Source of the DNA: Apiosordaria backusii
Taxonomy: Eukaryota; Ascomycota; Sordariomycetes; Sordariales; Lasiosphaeriaceae
Assembly (NCBI GenBank): GCA_030549205.1
Contig: JAUKTV010000005.1
Location: forward strand, 1,612,001-1,676,000
Direction of reading: 5' to 3'
Length of the DNA: 64,000 nucleotides
This document shows, piece after piece, positions 1-11,290 of this stretch. The notes under the pieces were generated by a model that ran no database searches, was not told the origin of the DNA, and saw nothing but the letters and a program-made list of their open reading frames with translations. The position numbers and the translations under genes were made by a program. Within the stretch, counting starts at the first letter, position 1. Each line of letters begins with the position of its first letter.

Positions 1-1029
1 GCTGCCGATGCCATGATCATTGGAGGAAACGCCGAGGCATCTCCAGAGCTCCCTTCACCAAAGCGTTCCAAGACCGATATGCTCAGGGAGGAGATGGGCT
101 CACGGAATGACAGGTTCTTTACACCGGTTGAGCAACCCGTACGTTTTTCTCGCACACCGAGTGTTGAGCCGCCAGATTTCGCGATGCTTGATAAGGACAG
201 GACATCGCTACTGTCGTTGCTCGATGCTCCCCATAGAGAGGAAAGCCCAGCGTTGACGTTTAGCATCCCCACCGTACCAGCACCTCCCCCAGCCACAGTA
301 AGGCAGGTTCAGCAAGAGCAAGAGACTCAGCAGCAAGTCTCTGAGCCAGAATCAGATGTCGAGGTTCATAGATCGGCCCCGCATCCCGAACCATCGCCCG
401 TGGTGCCCGTCCACCAAGAGCCCTCCCCTCGCTCAGCCGCCCCTTCAACCGACCCTCTCCCCTCTACCAAAACCCTCAGCAACGACCTTCCCCCTATGGC
501 TCCCCGCCCTCACACGTCGACTTCCTTCCACCGCTTCCAGCAAGCAGCAGCCAAGGCGGCCCTCACCGTCGTCACCACCACAACAAAAGTCCCCTTGAAG
601 GAAGAGAACAAGGACCCCAACCTCGCCTCCAAGATCATGAAGATGCAAAAGGAGCAACAACAATACCAGACCCCAGCCCGGGGGAATGCTTCCACCGGCT
701 CAGCAGGGGAGAACGACTGGGACAAGCCCAGCTTCGACGTGACGAACCCGGCTCTTACCCCGACTATGACGAGGGAGGAGGCTCTAGCGCAGATAAGAGA
801 TCGAAGAGTCCGCGCTAGGAGTGTCGGGCGTCCTGGTACTGCTGCTCAGGGTGGCACGTTGAGCAGGAAGGTCTCGACCGAGACGATTAAGAACGGATCG
901 GGGCCGAGGGGCAGAGAGCAGGACAGGCGAGATATTAGTGTGCAGAGCGCGCCTACTGTTTTGCATGGGAGAGAGAATAGGGAGAGGAGCAGGGGTGTTG
1001 CGTCGGGTGCGAGGAGGGTCAGGAGTTGA
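1..1029 (+). CDS. C-terminal part of an unidentified low-complexity protein (5' truncated by window)
   Basis: The frame is open from base 1, so the ATG at 13 is probably internal and the real start lies upstream. The visible 342 residues are largely disordered: Pro/Ser/Thr/Gln-rich segments, a patch PSPKRSK near the start, and a very basic Arg-rich tail (RDRRVRARS, then GARRVRS at the stop). Short predicted helices include ASKIMKMQKEQQQ and TREEALAQIRDRR. Such a composition is common in the tails of nuclear or cytoskeletal proteins, but no catalytic or named domain is visible, so I assign no function. The gene is convergent with the coiled-coil gene that ends at 1852. Confidence 0.7.
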   Translation, partial: AADAMIIGGNAEASPELPSPKRSKTDMLREEMGSRNDRFFTPVEQPVRFSRTPSVEPPDFAMLDKDRTSLLSLLDAPHREESPALTFSIPTVPAPPPATVRQVQQEQETQQQVSEPESDVEVHRSAPHPEPSPVVPVHQEPSPRSAAPSTDPLPSTKTLSNDLPPMAPRPHTSTSFHRFQQAAAKAALTVVTTTTKVPLKEENKDPNLASKIMKMQKEQQQYQTPARGNASTGSAGENDWDKPSFDVTNPALTPTMTREEALAQIRDRRVRARSVGRPGTAAQGGTLSRKVSTETIKNGSGPRGREQDRRDISVQSAPTVLHGRENRERSRGVASGARRVRS

Positions 1030-1851
1030 TTTCCGGCATGACGACTAATGAATGAAGATTTTTGTGGGAGAAGAAGAGTTGGAAAGGGGAAGCTTTGTCA
1101 GGATATGACATTCTGTGGTTTTATTTTTATCGATTTGGCTTTGGTTGGTTTGCGATTGTATACACGCACCCCTCAACCCACACACAACACCCGGTTTGGT
1201 TTGGTTTGGTTTGGTTTGGTTCGGTTCTACGGTCAGGTTTTCAGCATTATCATCATCACAGGGTAACAGGACAAGGCATCATCTCAGGAGTTTCTGGCTT
1301 TCAGGGTTCTCCGGGGGCGGGGCGTCTTTATCTCTCTGGGTTCTGGATACCAGCACACATAAACGACTGGACTGGAAATCACTGAAACTGGACAAAACTG
1401 GGGATACTCGGCGTTTGGTTTTCTATTTTCACTGGATGGAGCATGGATGGCAGGCAGGCAAACTTCTATAATACCCCTAACCTTTTGCGTCTTTTGTTTG
1501 TTGGCTAAGCTTTTTGAGCATGCATGGGTGGGGAGACTGACCAGCGTTGCGTTCAGGGGTTGGTTGGTCGTTGATGGGGTACTGTTGACAGGCTTCACTG
1601 GTTGTTTAATTGACATTTACATTGTTCTTATGACTACTTTGCATACCGAAGTTGATGCTGGTGTAATTCACAACGTATTATTACTGAGACTATCATCATC
1701 ATGAGATGCTATGTAAACCAGGACCCATACATGTCAAGAGATATGAAACAGTCATTATCATCATCAGTCATATCGAGTCTCTCCCACCCTGAAACTATCA
1801 CGTGTACCCAAAATCAGTGTCCTGTACCAAGCCCTTGATCTCGACTCGGTC
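1030..1851. other. Convergent 3' intergenic region with a GGTTT microsatellite
   Basis: This interval lies between two converging genes. It contains a GGTTT pentanucleotide run at about 1192-1226, about seven units with one T-to-C change near the end. Short ORFs here lack support. I see no RNA gene. Confidence 0.6.
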
Positions 1852-3442
1852 TCAGCTTCCCTTTGAGCCATTTCCAACCTGCGGGGATAAAAAAGACCCA
1901 GAGCGACTCGCAACACTCCCATTCTCACTGAAAGAATGCCCAGCATTAGACATGGTTCTCGATTTTCTCTTGTTGTCTCTCGCGGACCTGTGTTGGTCCC
2001 TGGAAGCAGGCAGTTCTTTCTGCTCCATCATTGCTGTCGCGATCTCGCCGGCGGTGAGGAAGTACCCCAGCGACAATATCGCCGTGTCGTTCTCCCTCTC
2101 GGCCGTCGCCGCTGGCCAGACCACCACAACATCCAGAAAACTTGCTGCTTCGACTGGTGACTGGGGAGGAGAAGCTGACCCGGCTGAGGCCGTTCCTTTG
2201 GTACCCTTGGCACCTGAAGATGCGTTTCTGGAACTGCCGTTGGCGTGAGATTTAGCAGGCGATGACGCAGGCGAAGTCGAGGACTTGGTGCTGAGCGGCA
2301 GCCAACACTTCTTGTCCTTCAAGTCATTGTCATCGGGCCCGGTCTCAAATTCCACTCTTCGTTCGAGCTTCTGGATGTACTCCCACTCCTGGCAAGCCTT
2401 TGCGCAATAGGTCTTCAACTCAGAGATGAATGGCTGGCGCTTGGCCTCGAGCACAAGGCTCTCGACGCAGCTTGCAACGGTTCCGACGACAGACTTGGTG
2501 CATTTGGTGCTGACTGAGTTTGTGAGGCTTTTGAACTCGACGAGGGCTCGGAGGAGTACCGAACGCAGGTGAGCTTCGGCTTCTTCGTCCTCGCTGGCGA
2601 GATCATTGAGGAACTTGTTGAGTTCAGAGGATTCATGGAGTAGGTAGACCGGTTGAAAGATGTGGTTCCGCAGTTCGTGCCCCAGGATAGCTAGGAAAGC
2701 GGCCACTCTCATGTGTTTGGCGACTTGGGAATTTGAGACTGGGAGAGGAAATATGCGGTCGGTGCCGCTGAGAGCAGTGTGGCTCTTGATGGCACTACAG
2801 TTGATGCCGTTCAGGGGTAAATCATCGCACAGGTAAGTTTCAGCCAGTTTGACGGCCGATGTGCGGACGGAGTCCAGAATACTGCAACTTTGTCCCCCTC
2901 AAAGTTAGCGTCTTTGTCAGGACCGGCTCAGGTACCTTGAGCATAGGAAGGGCATACATGTGTCTGTAGTTTTCCATGATGGGAACCAGCTTGGTCGAGA
3001 AAGCTGACAGTCTTTGAAGTTCCCCACGCTCGTGGTACAGCTCCTGTTTCACGGAGTCGATTTGCTGCTGCATTCTGTCCCTCTCCTCTCCCAAGTTCTT
3101 CTCATTCTCGGCGAGCTTCTTCTTGGCATCCTGGTATTGAGAGGCAAGAGCTTGCTTTTCCTTCAAGTTATCCTGAAGCCTTTTGGAGACATCGGCGCCT
3201 TCCTTCTTCGCTGTCTCCAGAGTTGTCTTGAGTCTAGCCACTTGGTTGAGTGTGTGGTTATTGTCGCTTTCGAGGTCCTGGTATTCCTTTCGAAGTTTCT
3301 TGTTTTCAGCACTGATAGCAGCAAGGTTTTTGACTTCGGGGTGGGATACCAAGGTCTCAAACAGACTCTCAATATCGGCCAGTTGATGTGTGTTTGACGA
3401 AGGGGCGTTGGAGGAGAGCGGTGTCAGGGTGGTTGTGGCCAT
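1852..3442 (-). CDS. Coiled-coil protein of unknown function
   Basis: Two exons, 3442-2958 and 2881-1852, give 504 aa. The intron 2957-2882 uses donor GTATGC, a GCTAAC branch site and acceptor GCAG; a nearer GT at 2935 would shift into a stop. The start chosen is the ATG at 3442, 11 codons inside a longer frame, because it opens the conserved-looking MATTTLTPLSSN. Residues about 25-150 form a long Glu/Lys/Gln-rich coiled coil, followed by an alpha-helical globular region (LAILGHELRNHIFQPVYLL) and a Ser/Ala-rich tail. The architecture suggests a structural or chromosome/cytoskeleton protein, but I recognise no family and infer nothing more. Confidence 0.8.
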
Positions 3443-4431
3443 GGTGATCAAGTGGCTGACTTGGTACTGAATCAATCGGCAGTGCGTGGGGCACTGAGAT
3501 GGGGGAGTTGCTCAAGGGGGAAGGTATATTGAATAGTATGAGATCACCGGGGACCGAAATGTTCTCCGAGTTGAAAACTGGGAAGGAGGCAACATGGAGG
3601 TAACCACTTTCTTTTCAACTCATCCAACATCTTGACCATGATGCACCATTGCTTGCCAGATCGATGACTGATTTCCTGCAACAACAACTCTGTGCCACCC
3701 CCATTCTCTCTCCTGGCCAATAATGGCACAGTTGGCCTCAGTGCGTTGATTGTCCAGCAACTTGCCACATGAAGTTCAGCCTTCTATATCATAATTTGAC
3801 CCTGTTGCAGCAACCCCGCGTCTTAATCAGTCTCTGTAGGGTCGGCCGCCATGACCAAGACATGGGGTGGGCCAGTGAGGCGAAGAAGTCATCCTCCAAG
3901 TTGACTGCAGGCCACCGTCGAAATCCGCCTCCGCTACCAATCACATCTGAAAACGTCTCCGGATAAACAGCCAGTTCCGGACCACCGGGACAAACGGGGA
4001 GGCAGCATTTACATATTTGTAAATTTGTATGCCCCTTTCCATCGGAATGGCGTTGTGATATGACAAACTTGTATGAGGGCCAAATGTTTGACAATGAATT
4101 GTGATGAAAAAGCGGGAGCTCTTTTGGTAAATTGAGACAGACCTGTCATGACGGAATGCCGTTTCATATTTGGAAGCAAACCGGCGCCTTATTCTGCAGC
4201 CCTCCGTGATCACGCGGGTTTGATTTCGAGATGTCTTCACATCCAGAGCTTTTCGAACAAACGGATCAAAGTGGCCTGGACCATGACATTGGTCAATTCA
4301 TAAGTTTTGACTAGTGGATTTGTGAAACTGCAAGCCATTGTGCTGTGCTGTGTAACCCCTGATTTCGTTTGATAGGGGGCACCTGCATCTCTAGCTGAGG
4401 TTCTCCAACGCGAATCTTCGAGAATAATTTC

Positions 4432-4465
<34 letters not shown>

Positions 4466-4473
4466 CATACAAG
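3443..4473. other. Intergenic region upstream of the coiled-coil gene
   Basis: About 1 kb between the coiled-coil gene start and tRNA-Gly. It presumably includes the promoter of the minus-strand gene. ORFs present are short and lack codon or motif support. The only clear sequence feature is the CAA repeat next to the tRNA, listed separately. Confidence 0.5.
4431..4464. repeat. CAA trinucleotide microsatellite
   Basis: An uninterrupted CAA/AAC tract of about 34 bp ends nine bases before the mature 5' end of tRNA-Gly, so it occupies the tRNA leader region. Confidence 0.9.
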
Positions 4474-4558
4474 GCGCGATTAGTTCAGTGGTTAGAATAT
4501 TCGCTTCCCATCATGTCTTGTTTAGCGAGGGACCCGAGTTCGAATCTCGGATCGCGCA
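4474..4558 (+). tRNA. tRNA-Gly(CCC) with 13-nt intron
   Basis: A full cloverleaf folds by eye. The acceptor stem GCGCGAT pairs perfectly with ATCGCGC at 4551-4557, with discriminator A at 4558. The D arm is at 4482-4498. Anticodon stem TTCGC pairs with GCGAG. T stem CCGAG pairs with CTCGG around loop TTCGAAT. The anticodon loop is TTCCCA plus A4524, giving anticodon CCC at 4507-4509. A 13-nt intron at 4511-4523 follows position 37, the canonical eukaryotic site. Confidence 0.93.
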
Positions 4559-5763
4559 ACTACCCTTGGTTTCTTTCTTTTTGACTTTGTTGCTAGCCAT
4601 GGCAAGCGTGGTCAACGTCTTTTTGGCAGCAGAAGGAGCGGAGGTGAAGAGAGGATGTGGCGTATGGACTGTTATCAACCCGGACCTTCTCGGAGCTCAT
4701 TAATATCAGTGCCAAAGTGTGAGGGATGAACAGAAGCTAAACGTATAAAGAGACAATGGTTAGGCAGCGCTTGATGGTAGAGAATGTGCTTCGAATATTA
4801 AGGCTTGTATCGAGTACTGAATATCATGATAGAGGCGACAGTAAGAGTCGGCACCTGGCTTTATAACATAAGCATTGTCGTGCTTCTGTCTGTCTTTATA
4901 ATGCCATACCAAATCAAGGTGATTACTCACTGTGAGATTAAGAATGCTCAATTTTGGATGCAGTCATGTCTTCTGTCGAGCATTTGTGGAACAGTGAGAA
5001 ATCGTGCCATTTTCTGTAGACTTACAAGCCCGAGACTTTCAGGAGAGCAACGAGTTTTAAAAAGATACTTGAATATGTAGCAGAATGAAAAGGACTGTTT
5101 TATCGTATAAAAGGCCGAAGTTTAATCGCTGGGGCTTAGATGAGCCTTGGGGGGATGGAGCAGATTGATGCAACTCGATATTTCATTGGCTGCAATACTG
5201 AGCTCTGCCACAGAGTAGAGGTCGCCCATTTCGCGGCAGCCAATGCACGTCAGATTTTACATGACCGACCCAGCATCTACGCCTCCTACGTGCCTTTTCT
5301 TCGTGGGTGCGAAGTCGCCGGCTTGAAGAGGAAGTTCAATGGTGGTGCGGCCCGAGCTCCTTTTGTGAAACATCACAAGTGTCGAAGACAAAGGACACGA
5401 GCCACCATGCGCCACGAGCCACGCATCCGGCAACATTGCGGAAGCCTCCCGCCACCATTTTTGAGCTCCGAACAAGATGGACGGGAGCTCGAAGCACACC
5501 CCTGTCATCATGCTGCTGACATTTAAGGCTTCAATATTTCCAACTGCTGAGCCTACCCTGACAAACTAATGTAACCCAATTGGATTTTTATAATGGTGTT
5601 GAGAAGATCTGCCTTTATCATGTCTTTTTTATTTCCTCCCTGCGATGAGTAACAAATGAATGGATGAAAGCGCCGCCTAATCGATGAACCCCGCCGTGTT
5701 ACCATCTTCTTGTTTATCCCGAAACCACTGAGAGCTAGGAAGCAGAACCACTCACTCGGCTCA
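4559..5763. other. Intergenic region between tRNA-Gly and the BTB gene
   Basis: About 1.2 kb with no supported gene. Candidate ORFs at 4805-5080 and 5140-5526 have no recognisable domain, signal or splice continuation. The 3' part presumably carries the BTB gene promoter and leader. Confidence 0.5.
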
Positions 5764-7446
5764 ATGGCCAAACCGGCCGGCGAACACCTGAATGCTCACG
5801 CAGCACCAGCAACAAATGGTCAGATGGGCGTCCAACCACCGCCTTCTCAACCACTCTCCACCACGCAGCTTATCACTCACATCCCCAAAATCCTGCCACA
5901 TGAGCGCGTCTTTCCGATACAAATAGGGTCTGAGCTCTTCAAACTATCCGGCGCATCGCTTTCATCTGACGGTGTGTGTTCTGTCTGTACGTCTGGAGAT
6001 GGCCAATAAATTGACTGACATGCACAGCGCCGTCGTATTTCTCTCAGTATTTCCTATGCCAGATAAGACAGGCTGAGGAAAATGGACAAGATATTACAAC
6101 CGCCATCAGGACGCTCTCCATCGATCGTGACCCAGACACGTTTAGAGACATTTCTTTACACCTTCAGGGGTATCATGTGAAACCGCGGGACGCAACGCAC
6201 TTTGTGCGCCTATTTGCCGACGCACAGTTTTACAGACGTGAGACAACGCTGCCCCTCACTGCAAGTTCGAAGACATCCTGGCTAACGTCCTAGCTTGCTA
6301 GTCCCCAAATTCATGTCCCAGTTGTACGAGGAAAGCATCTTTACTACCATTGGGGAGCGCCAGTTCGAAATACCACGAGAGCTATTCTCCGATGCAGGGA
6401 ACTCACCCAACTTTTTCTCTTTAGGCTTCGCCGTCTTCTTTTCCTCACCAGATGAGCTCTTCCCTGGCCTAGACAGAGAAGGTCTCCTTCGCCCGCCCTC
6501 GATCGTGCCGCCTGCTGTGCCGGGTCGCAATGGGGACATATTTGCCGAACTGCTCGATCTTCTTCGAGGATATCCGGTTAATATTCGCGACGAAGGTCAC
6601 CGGGCACTGTTACTTCGCGATTGCCGGTACTTCAATTTCAAAGGCCTAGAGCAGCGTCTAATCCCGCATCACATCTCTTATAACCTGTCCCGTAGGCGAG
6701 ACGAAATTGTCCTTCGCCTCAGGGACATCCTCAAAAGCGGCATAACTGTAGCTCCCGAGCCTACCGCACTTGACCCTGCGGCCGGATGGGTCAATTACGC
6801 CCGCCCATTCGTCGACGACCGGCCTTACGAATTAATCCTCGAGATTGGCGACGAGAGCACGAGGTTGCAGTTTGGGCCCAATGGATCGACGACCAACATG
6901 AGGGCCGAGTTCTTTGGGGAGGTCAAGATTCGAGTGGCGAAGCTATTTGAGGTGATCTCTACTAAACTCAACCTGCCGCCCACAACCCAACCGCTCGGAT
7001 TGTTAATGGCGCAAGGAGGGGCGAGCAGTCAGCCCGCTACACCGGGGAATACACCGCTCAGCGAGGATTTGGTGAGAGTTGTGATGGACCCTGAGGCAAG
7101 CGTCTTGCTGGACGGGAAGGCTTGGAGCTTGGAAGAGGCGGGAAATATCTCGGTCCCATCATCTGCAGGGGGACTGGGGGCTACGAATAGCGGTGGTGAA
7201 CAGAATTCGCCCACGCCCTTACAGTTGTCTGTTCCGGGCTCCCAGCCGTTTTCAAGGAAGAGGAGGAGAGTGGATATGAATGGGGGATTGGAGGAATGGA
7301 TCGTGCGGAGTGGGCAGTGGCGGCTGAGGATTCAAGGGGTCAAAAATGGGAAGGCGGCGGTCGAGTGCTGTTTGGTGGCGGTCAAGCTTGATGCCATGAG
7401 TTCAGAGCATGCTAGGAATGTGCAGAGGCCATTTTTAGGAGGCTGA
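5764..7446 (+). CDS. BTB/POZ-domain protein
   Basis: Three exons, 5764-5971, 6028-6237 and 6302-7446, encode 520 aa. Introns are 56 and 64 nt with GTGTGT and GTGAGA donors and CTGAC and CTAAC branch sites. In the second intron the correct acceptor is the TAG at 6299-6301; an upstream AG breaks the frame. The spliced product shows a BTB fold at about residues 48-150: strand FPIQIGSELFKLSG, then DAPSYFSQYF, an F.RDI..HLQGY segment and a FYRLPKFMSQLYEE helix. This matches the fungal K-channel-tetramerisation-like BTB group. The C-terminal half has a Gly/Ser-rich linker and a KRKRR-type basic patch, then a conserved-looking VRSGQWRLRIQG segment. BTB proteins of this kind mediate oligomerisation or Cul3 adaptor contacts; the specific role is unknown. 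Confidence 0.88.
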
Positions 7447-8285
7447 TTTTGGGTTTGCCGGGAAGAGATACCGTTGGATATGATGATGTTTATATGTTGG
7501 TACCGTACTTTGGAAGTGACGGTATCTGATATTCGTATTCATTTGTTATTATTAATCAGGAAAGTTCTTTGACAACAGACAGCTGGAAACAGCCGTAACA
7601 GTTCAGTGAGGCAACAGAGCGGTTGCACTGCTGATTCCATGTTCCAGTGGGTCCTTGGCCATCAGATGTTGCTGGCAAAAAGATGGGTCCCTCCAAATTG
7701 AGATTGACCTATCAATTTGGACCATGTCATGAGGCCCCCTCATTCATTGTCCAGCCATATTCTCTCAGGTGGGTGAGTTTTGTTGATATAGGGTCGGGAT
7801 GTGTATGTGTATGTACGTGTCTGTAAGGTACGGACGTACAGCTGTTGGGTATTTGTAGGGAGTGAAGCAGTCGGGGCAAGATCTAGACTCCCGGCATCCC
7901 GGACCCAGCCAGTTGGGGCAACCGATGGGCACGACGCTTGGACCAGTCCGCGAGACGAGCGCGGTGTGGGCGGGTGTGCTTTCTGCGGTCAAGAAAATGC
8001 ACGGCAGTGACTGGCTGGACGGGGCTCGACTGGCTGATAAAGCATGGGCAAGGAGAGAAGCGCGCTTGCCTGATTCGGGAAACGCCTCTGTCAACAATCA
8101 AATTTCCCCACCACTGTCACCCAAGTTCGACCTTCAGGCTTCCGACACCAACCTCAAACTTCCACTTCCCAGCAAACCCCAAGTTGTTGTCTCTTGACCC
8201 AGCTGTTGCCTTTGGTTTTGCTAACAGGCTATATTCATATTGCACTCCTTTTTGCAACTTCCGATTCCCCAGCTAGTCCATCAAG
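7447..8285. other. Intergenic region, tubulin promoter and leader
   Basis: About 840 bp between the BTB stop and the tubulin ATG. The last 200 bases before the ATG are rich in pyrimidine and CCA/CTT runs, as in strongly expressed fungal genes. No gene is supported. Confidence 0.5.
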
Positions 8286-10240
8286 ATGCGTGAGATCATC
8301 AGCTTGAACGGTATGTTTTTGCCCCTACAAACCTGAAGCTCCTTTTTTTTTTTCCTGGCGTGGCGCGCGTCTTTGGCCTCACCGCATCGGTTGGGGGCCC
8401 TCGATATCAGCGCATACTACCGACTCAACACCACCCTTCTTGAAGATCTTCGGTACTTTGAATACATACTGACATCCTCTGTCTACAGTCGGCCAGGCCG
8501 GTTGCCAAATCGCCAACTCCTGCTGGGAGGTACGTACAACAAAAGCCCTCTCGACTCGTCCTCGGTTGCCCGCATCGTCATCAGAGCTGCCCGTTACAAA
8601 ACACGAGACCACGAGACGATCGACATCATGACTACACTATCCTGACACCAAACGCTTGACATGCTTGATGGATATGGACTATATTTACTGACTTGCTATG
8701 CTTAGCTTTACTGCCTCGAGCACGGAATCCAGGTATGCTCGCCCCTGATGTTTAGCTTTGGAGAACACCATGATACTGACAGTTCACGTCATTAGCCTGA
8801 TGGATACCTCACTGAGGAGCGCAAGGCTGCTGACCCCGACCATGGCTTCAGCACCTTCTTTTCGGAAACTGGTGCGTAATGGGATAGATGATACAGCATG
8901 CTTACTCCTTCTTCCGGCCTGGCTGACGATGAATGCCCAAGCAGGAAATGGCAAATATGTTCCCCGGACAATCTACTGCGATCTCGAGCCCAACGTCGTC
9001 GACGAGGTCCGCACTGGTGCCTACCGTGGCCTTTTCCATCCCGAGCACATGATTACCGGAAAGGAGGATGCCTCCAACAACTACGCCCGCGGTCACTACA
9101 CTGTCGGCAAGGAGCTTATTGATCAGGTGCTCGACAAGGTCCGCCGCGTGGCCGACAACTGCAGTGGTCTTCAGGGTTTCCTCGTTTTCCACTCCTTCGG
9201 TGGTGGTACCGGTTCTGGTTTCGGTGCTCTGTTGATGGAGCGCCTCTCGGTTGACTATGGCAAGAAGTCAAAGCTCGAGTTTTGCGTCTATCCTGCTCCT
9301 CAGACCGCCACCTCCGTTGTTGAGCCTTACAATTCTATTCTCACCACCCACACTACCCTTGAGCACGCCGACTGCTCCTTCATGGTCGACAACGAGGCCA
9401 TCTACGATATCTGCCGTCGCAACCTCGGTCTCGAGCGCCCCAACTATGAGAACCTCAACCGTCTCATTGCTCAGGGTATGTTCCAGAAGATATCAGATAT
9501 ATATCTGGGCACAAGCTAACATTACATCCAGTCGTCTCTTCCATCACCGCCTCGCTCCGCTTCGATGGCTCCCTGAACGTCGATCTCAACGAGTTCCAGA
9601 CCAACTTGGTCCCCTACCCCCGCATTCACTTCCCTCTGGTTGCTTATGCTCCTGTCATCTCGGCTGCCAAGGCTGCCCACGAGGCCAACTCTGTTATGGA
9701 GATGACCATGTCCTGCTTCGAGCCCAACAACCAGATGGTCAAGTGCGACCCCCGCAATGGCAAGTACATGGCCACCTGCCTGTTGTACCGCGGTGACGTC
9801 GTCCCCAACGACGCCCACGCTGCCGTCGCCACCCTCAAGACCAAGCGCACCATCCAGTTCGTCGACTGGTGCCCTACCGGCTTCAAGCTTGGTATCTGCT
9901 ACCAGCCCCCTCACCAGGTGCCCAACGGCGATCTGGCCAAGGTTAACCGTGCTGTGTACGTATCCCTGAAGTATTATTCGTTCTGTTCGGATCAAGTGCT
10001 AACTATGTCTCTAGCTGCATGCTTTCCAACACTACCGCCATTGCCGAGGCCTGGTCCGCTCTGTCGCACAAGTTCGATCTCATGTACTCCAAGCGCGCTT
10101 TCGTCCACTGGTACGTTGGTGAGGGTATGGAGGAGGGTGAGTTCTCTGAGGCTCGCGAGGATCTTGCGGCTCTGGAGCGCGATTACGAGGAGGTTGCTGC
10201 CGATTCGATGGAGGGTGAGGATGTCGAGGCCGAGTACTAA
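8286..10240 (+). CDS. TUB1: Alpha-tubulin
   Basis: Seven exons: 8286-8310, 8489-8529, 8706-8732, 8796-8871, 8945-9475, 9532-9955 and 10015-10240, giving 449 aa, the usual length. The protein starts MREIISLNVGQAGCQIANSCWE, has the tubulin nucleotide signature GGGTGSG at 142-148, the WCPTGFKLGICYQ segment typical of alpha (not beta) tubulin, and an acidic tail ending in tyrosine (EDVEAEY). It polymerises with beta-tubulin into microtubules. The first 169 coding bases are split over four tiny exons, and every junction restores family sequence. No missing residues or frameshifts were seen. Filamentous fungi often carry two alpha-tubulins; which paralogue this is cannot be told here. Confidence 0.97.
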
Positions 10241-11290
10241 AGTACAGAGCGAGCATGTGTGGATACTCTTGTGGTGGGCAAAGTTTGGTATGTTTGATGT
10301 GGACGAATCACCTTGGTGGACGATGTGTTGTTGTTGCACCGAGTCCTTTTAGTCATCCCCTTTAGGCCCGCGATATCCCGTTGCAAAAAGAGGTCCTCTG
10401 CGTTTTCATGGGTATACTTCCTTGGCAAGCGCGGACCCGTGAATTTAATTTTGTTAGATGGAAAGTGAATAGTGAATTTTAATGGAGAACAGAAAGCTAT
10501 TTGGAGGGATATCGCATTTTTTTTTATTTTTTTTTTGGCTTTTTTTTTCTTTCAGGTGCGTTCCAGGTTTGTGGCGATGCGGAACAGACTGTGTACATAG
10601 GAGCCCATGGAGTAGTACTTGTCACTCACATACAACTACAGAATGCCAGTAATGATTGATTATCGCGCAGTCTCAGCATCTACGGAGAAAAGAGAAAAGA
10701 CGGGATGTCGTCTGCATCTGCAACAGCTGCCATCTGCAAGACTGCTGCAGTCGCCGTTGGCTGGAGTGCTTGGGGGTTGCTGCAGCTTTGGCAGGAAGAG
10801 CTTGGTTGGACCCTTGGGACCCAATCACGGGTTGGGTAGCTGCCAAGGCGCTGTGACGAACGAGGCATCCCCACTCTGCGGACTTTCCCGCCAGCTGTTT
10901 GGCTTCTTGTTGCCCAAGGGAGCTTGGGGAGTCGCAATCCCAGCCTCACAACGTTGCCAGACGGAGACTTGAAGCACACTGCGTAGGGCGCTGTTGATTC
11001 TCCCCCACTCAACTCGCACTGCAACTTCGAATGCGCGCATGCTACTTCGAAGTATGCTTGCATGATTCTTGTTCTCTTTCTTTTCTGATTCCCAGGCGTC
11101 TCTCCCGTCTTTTGATTCCATCCATTCCCCCGTTGTAATACACGCATCTCCCGTTCCCTCGCACGAACCGCGACTGCCAGCGAGCGACCCGACCGACCGG
11201 ACAAGACAAACAGACATCACCACCACCAAAGTACGACTTGGCAACAACTTTGGTCTTTTCTCGCAACAAACGGCACACCTGGTCCTCGCC
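10241..11290. other. Intergenic region, tubulin 3' end and EDE1 promoter
   Basis: About 1.05 kb. It includes poly-T runs at about 10518-10550 just downstream of the tubulin gene and a C/T/A-rich leader before the EDE1 ATG. No gene is supported. Confidence 0.5.
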
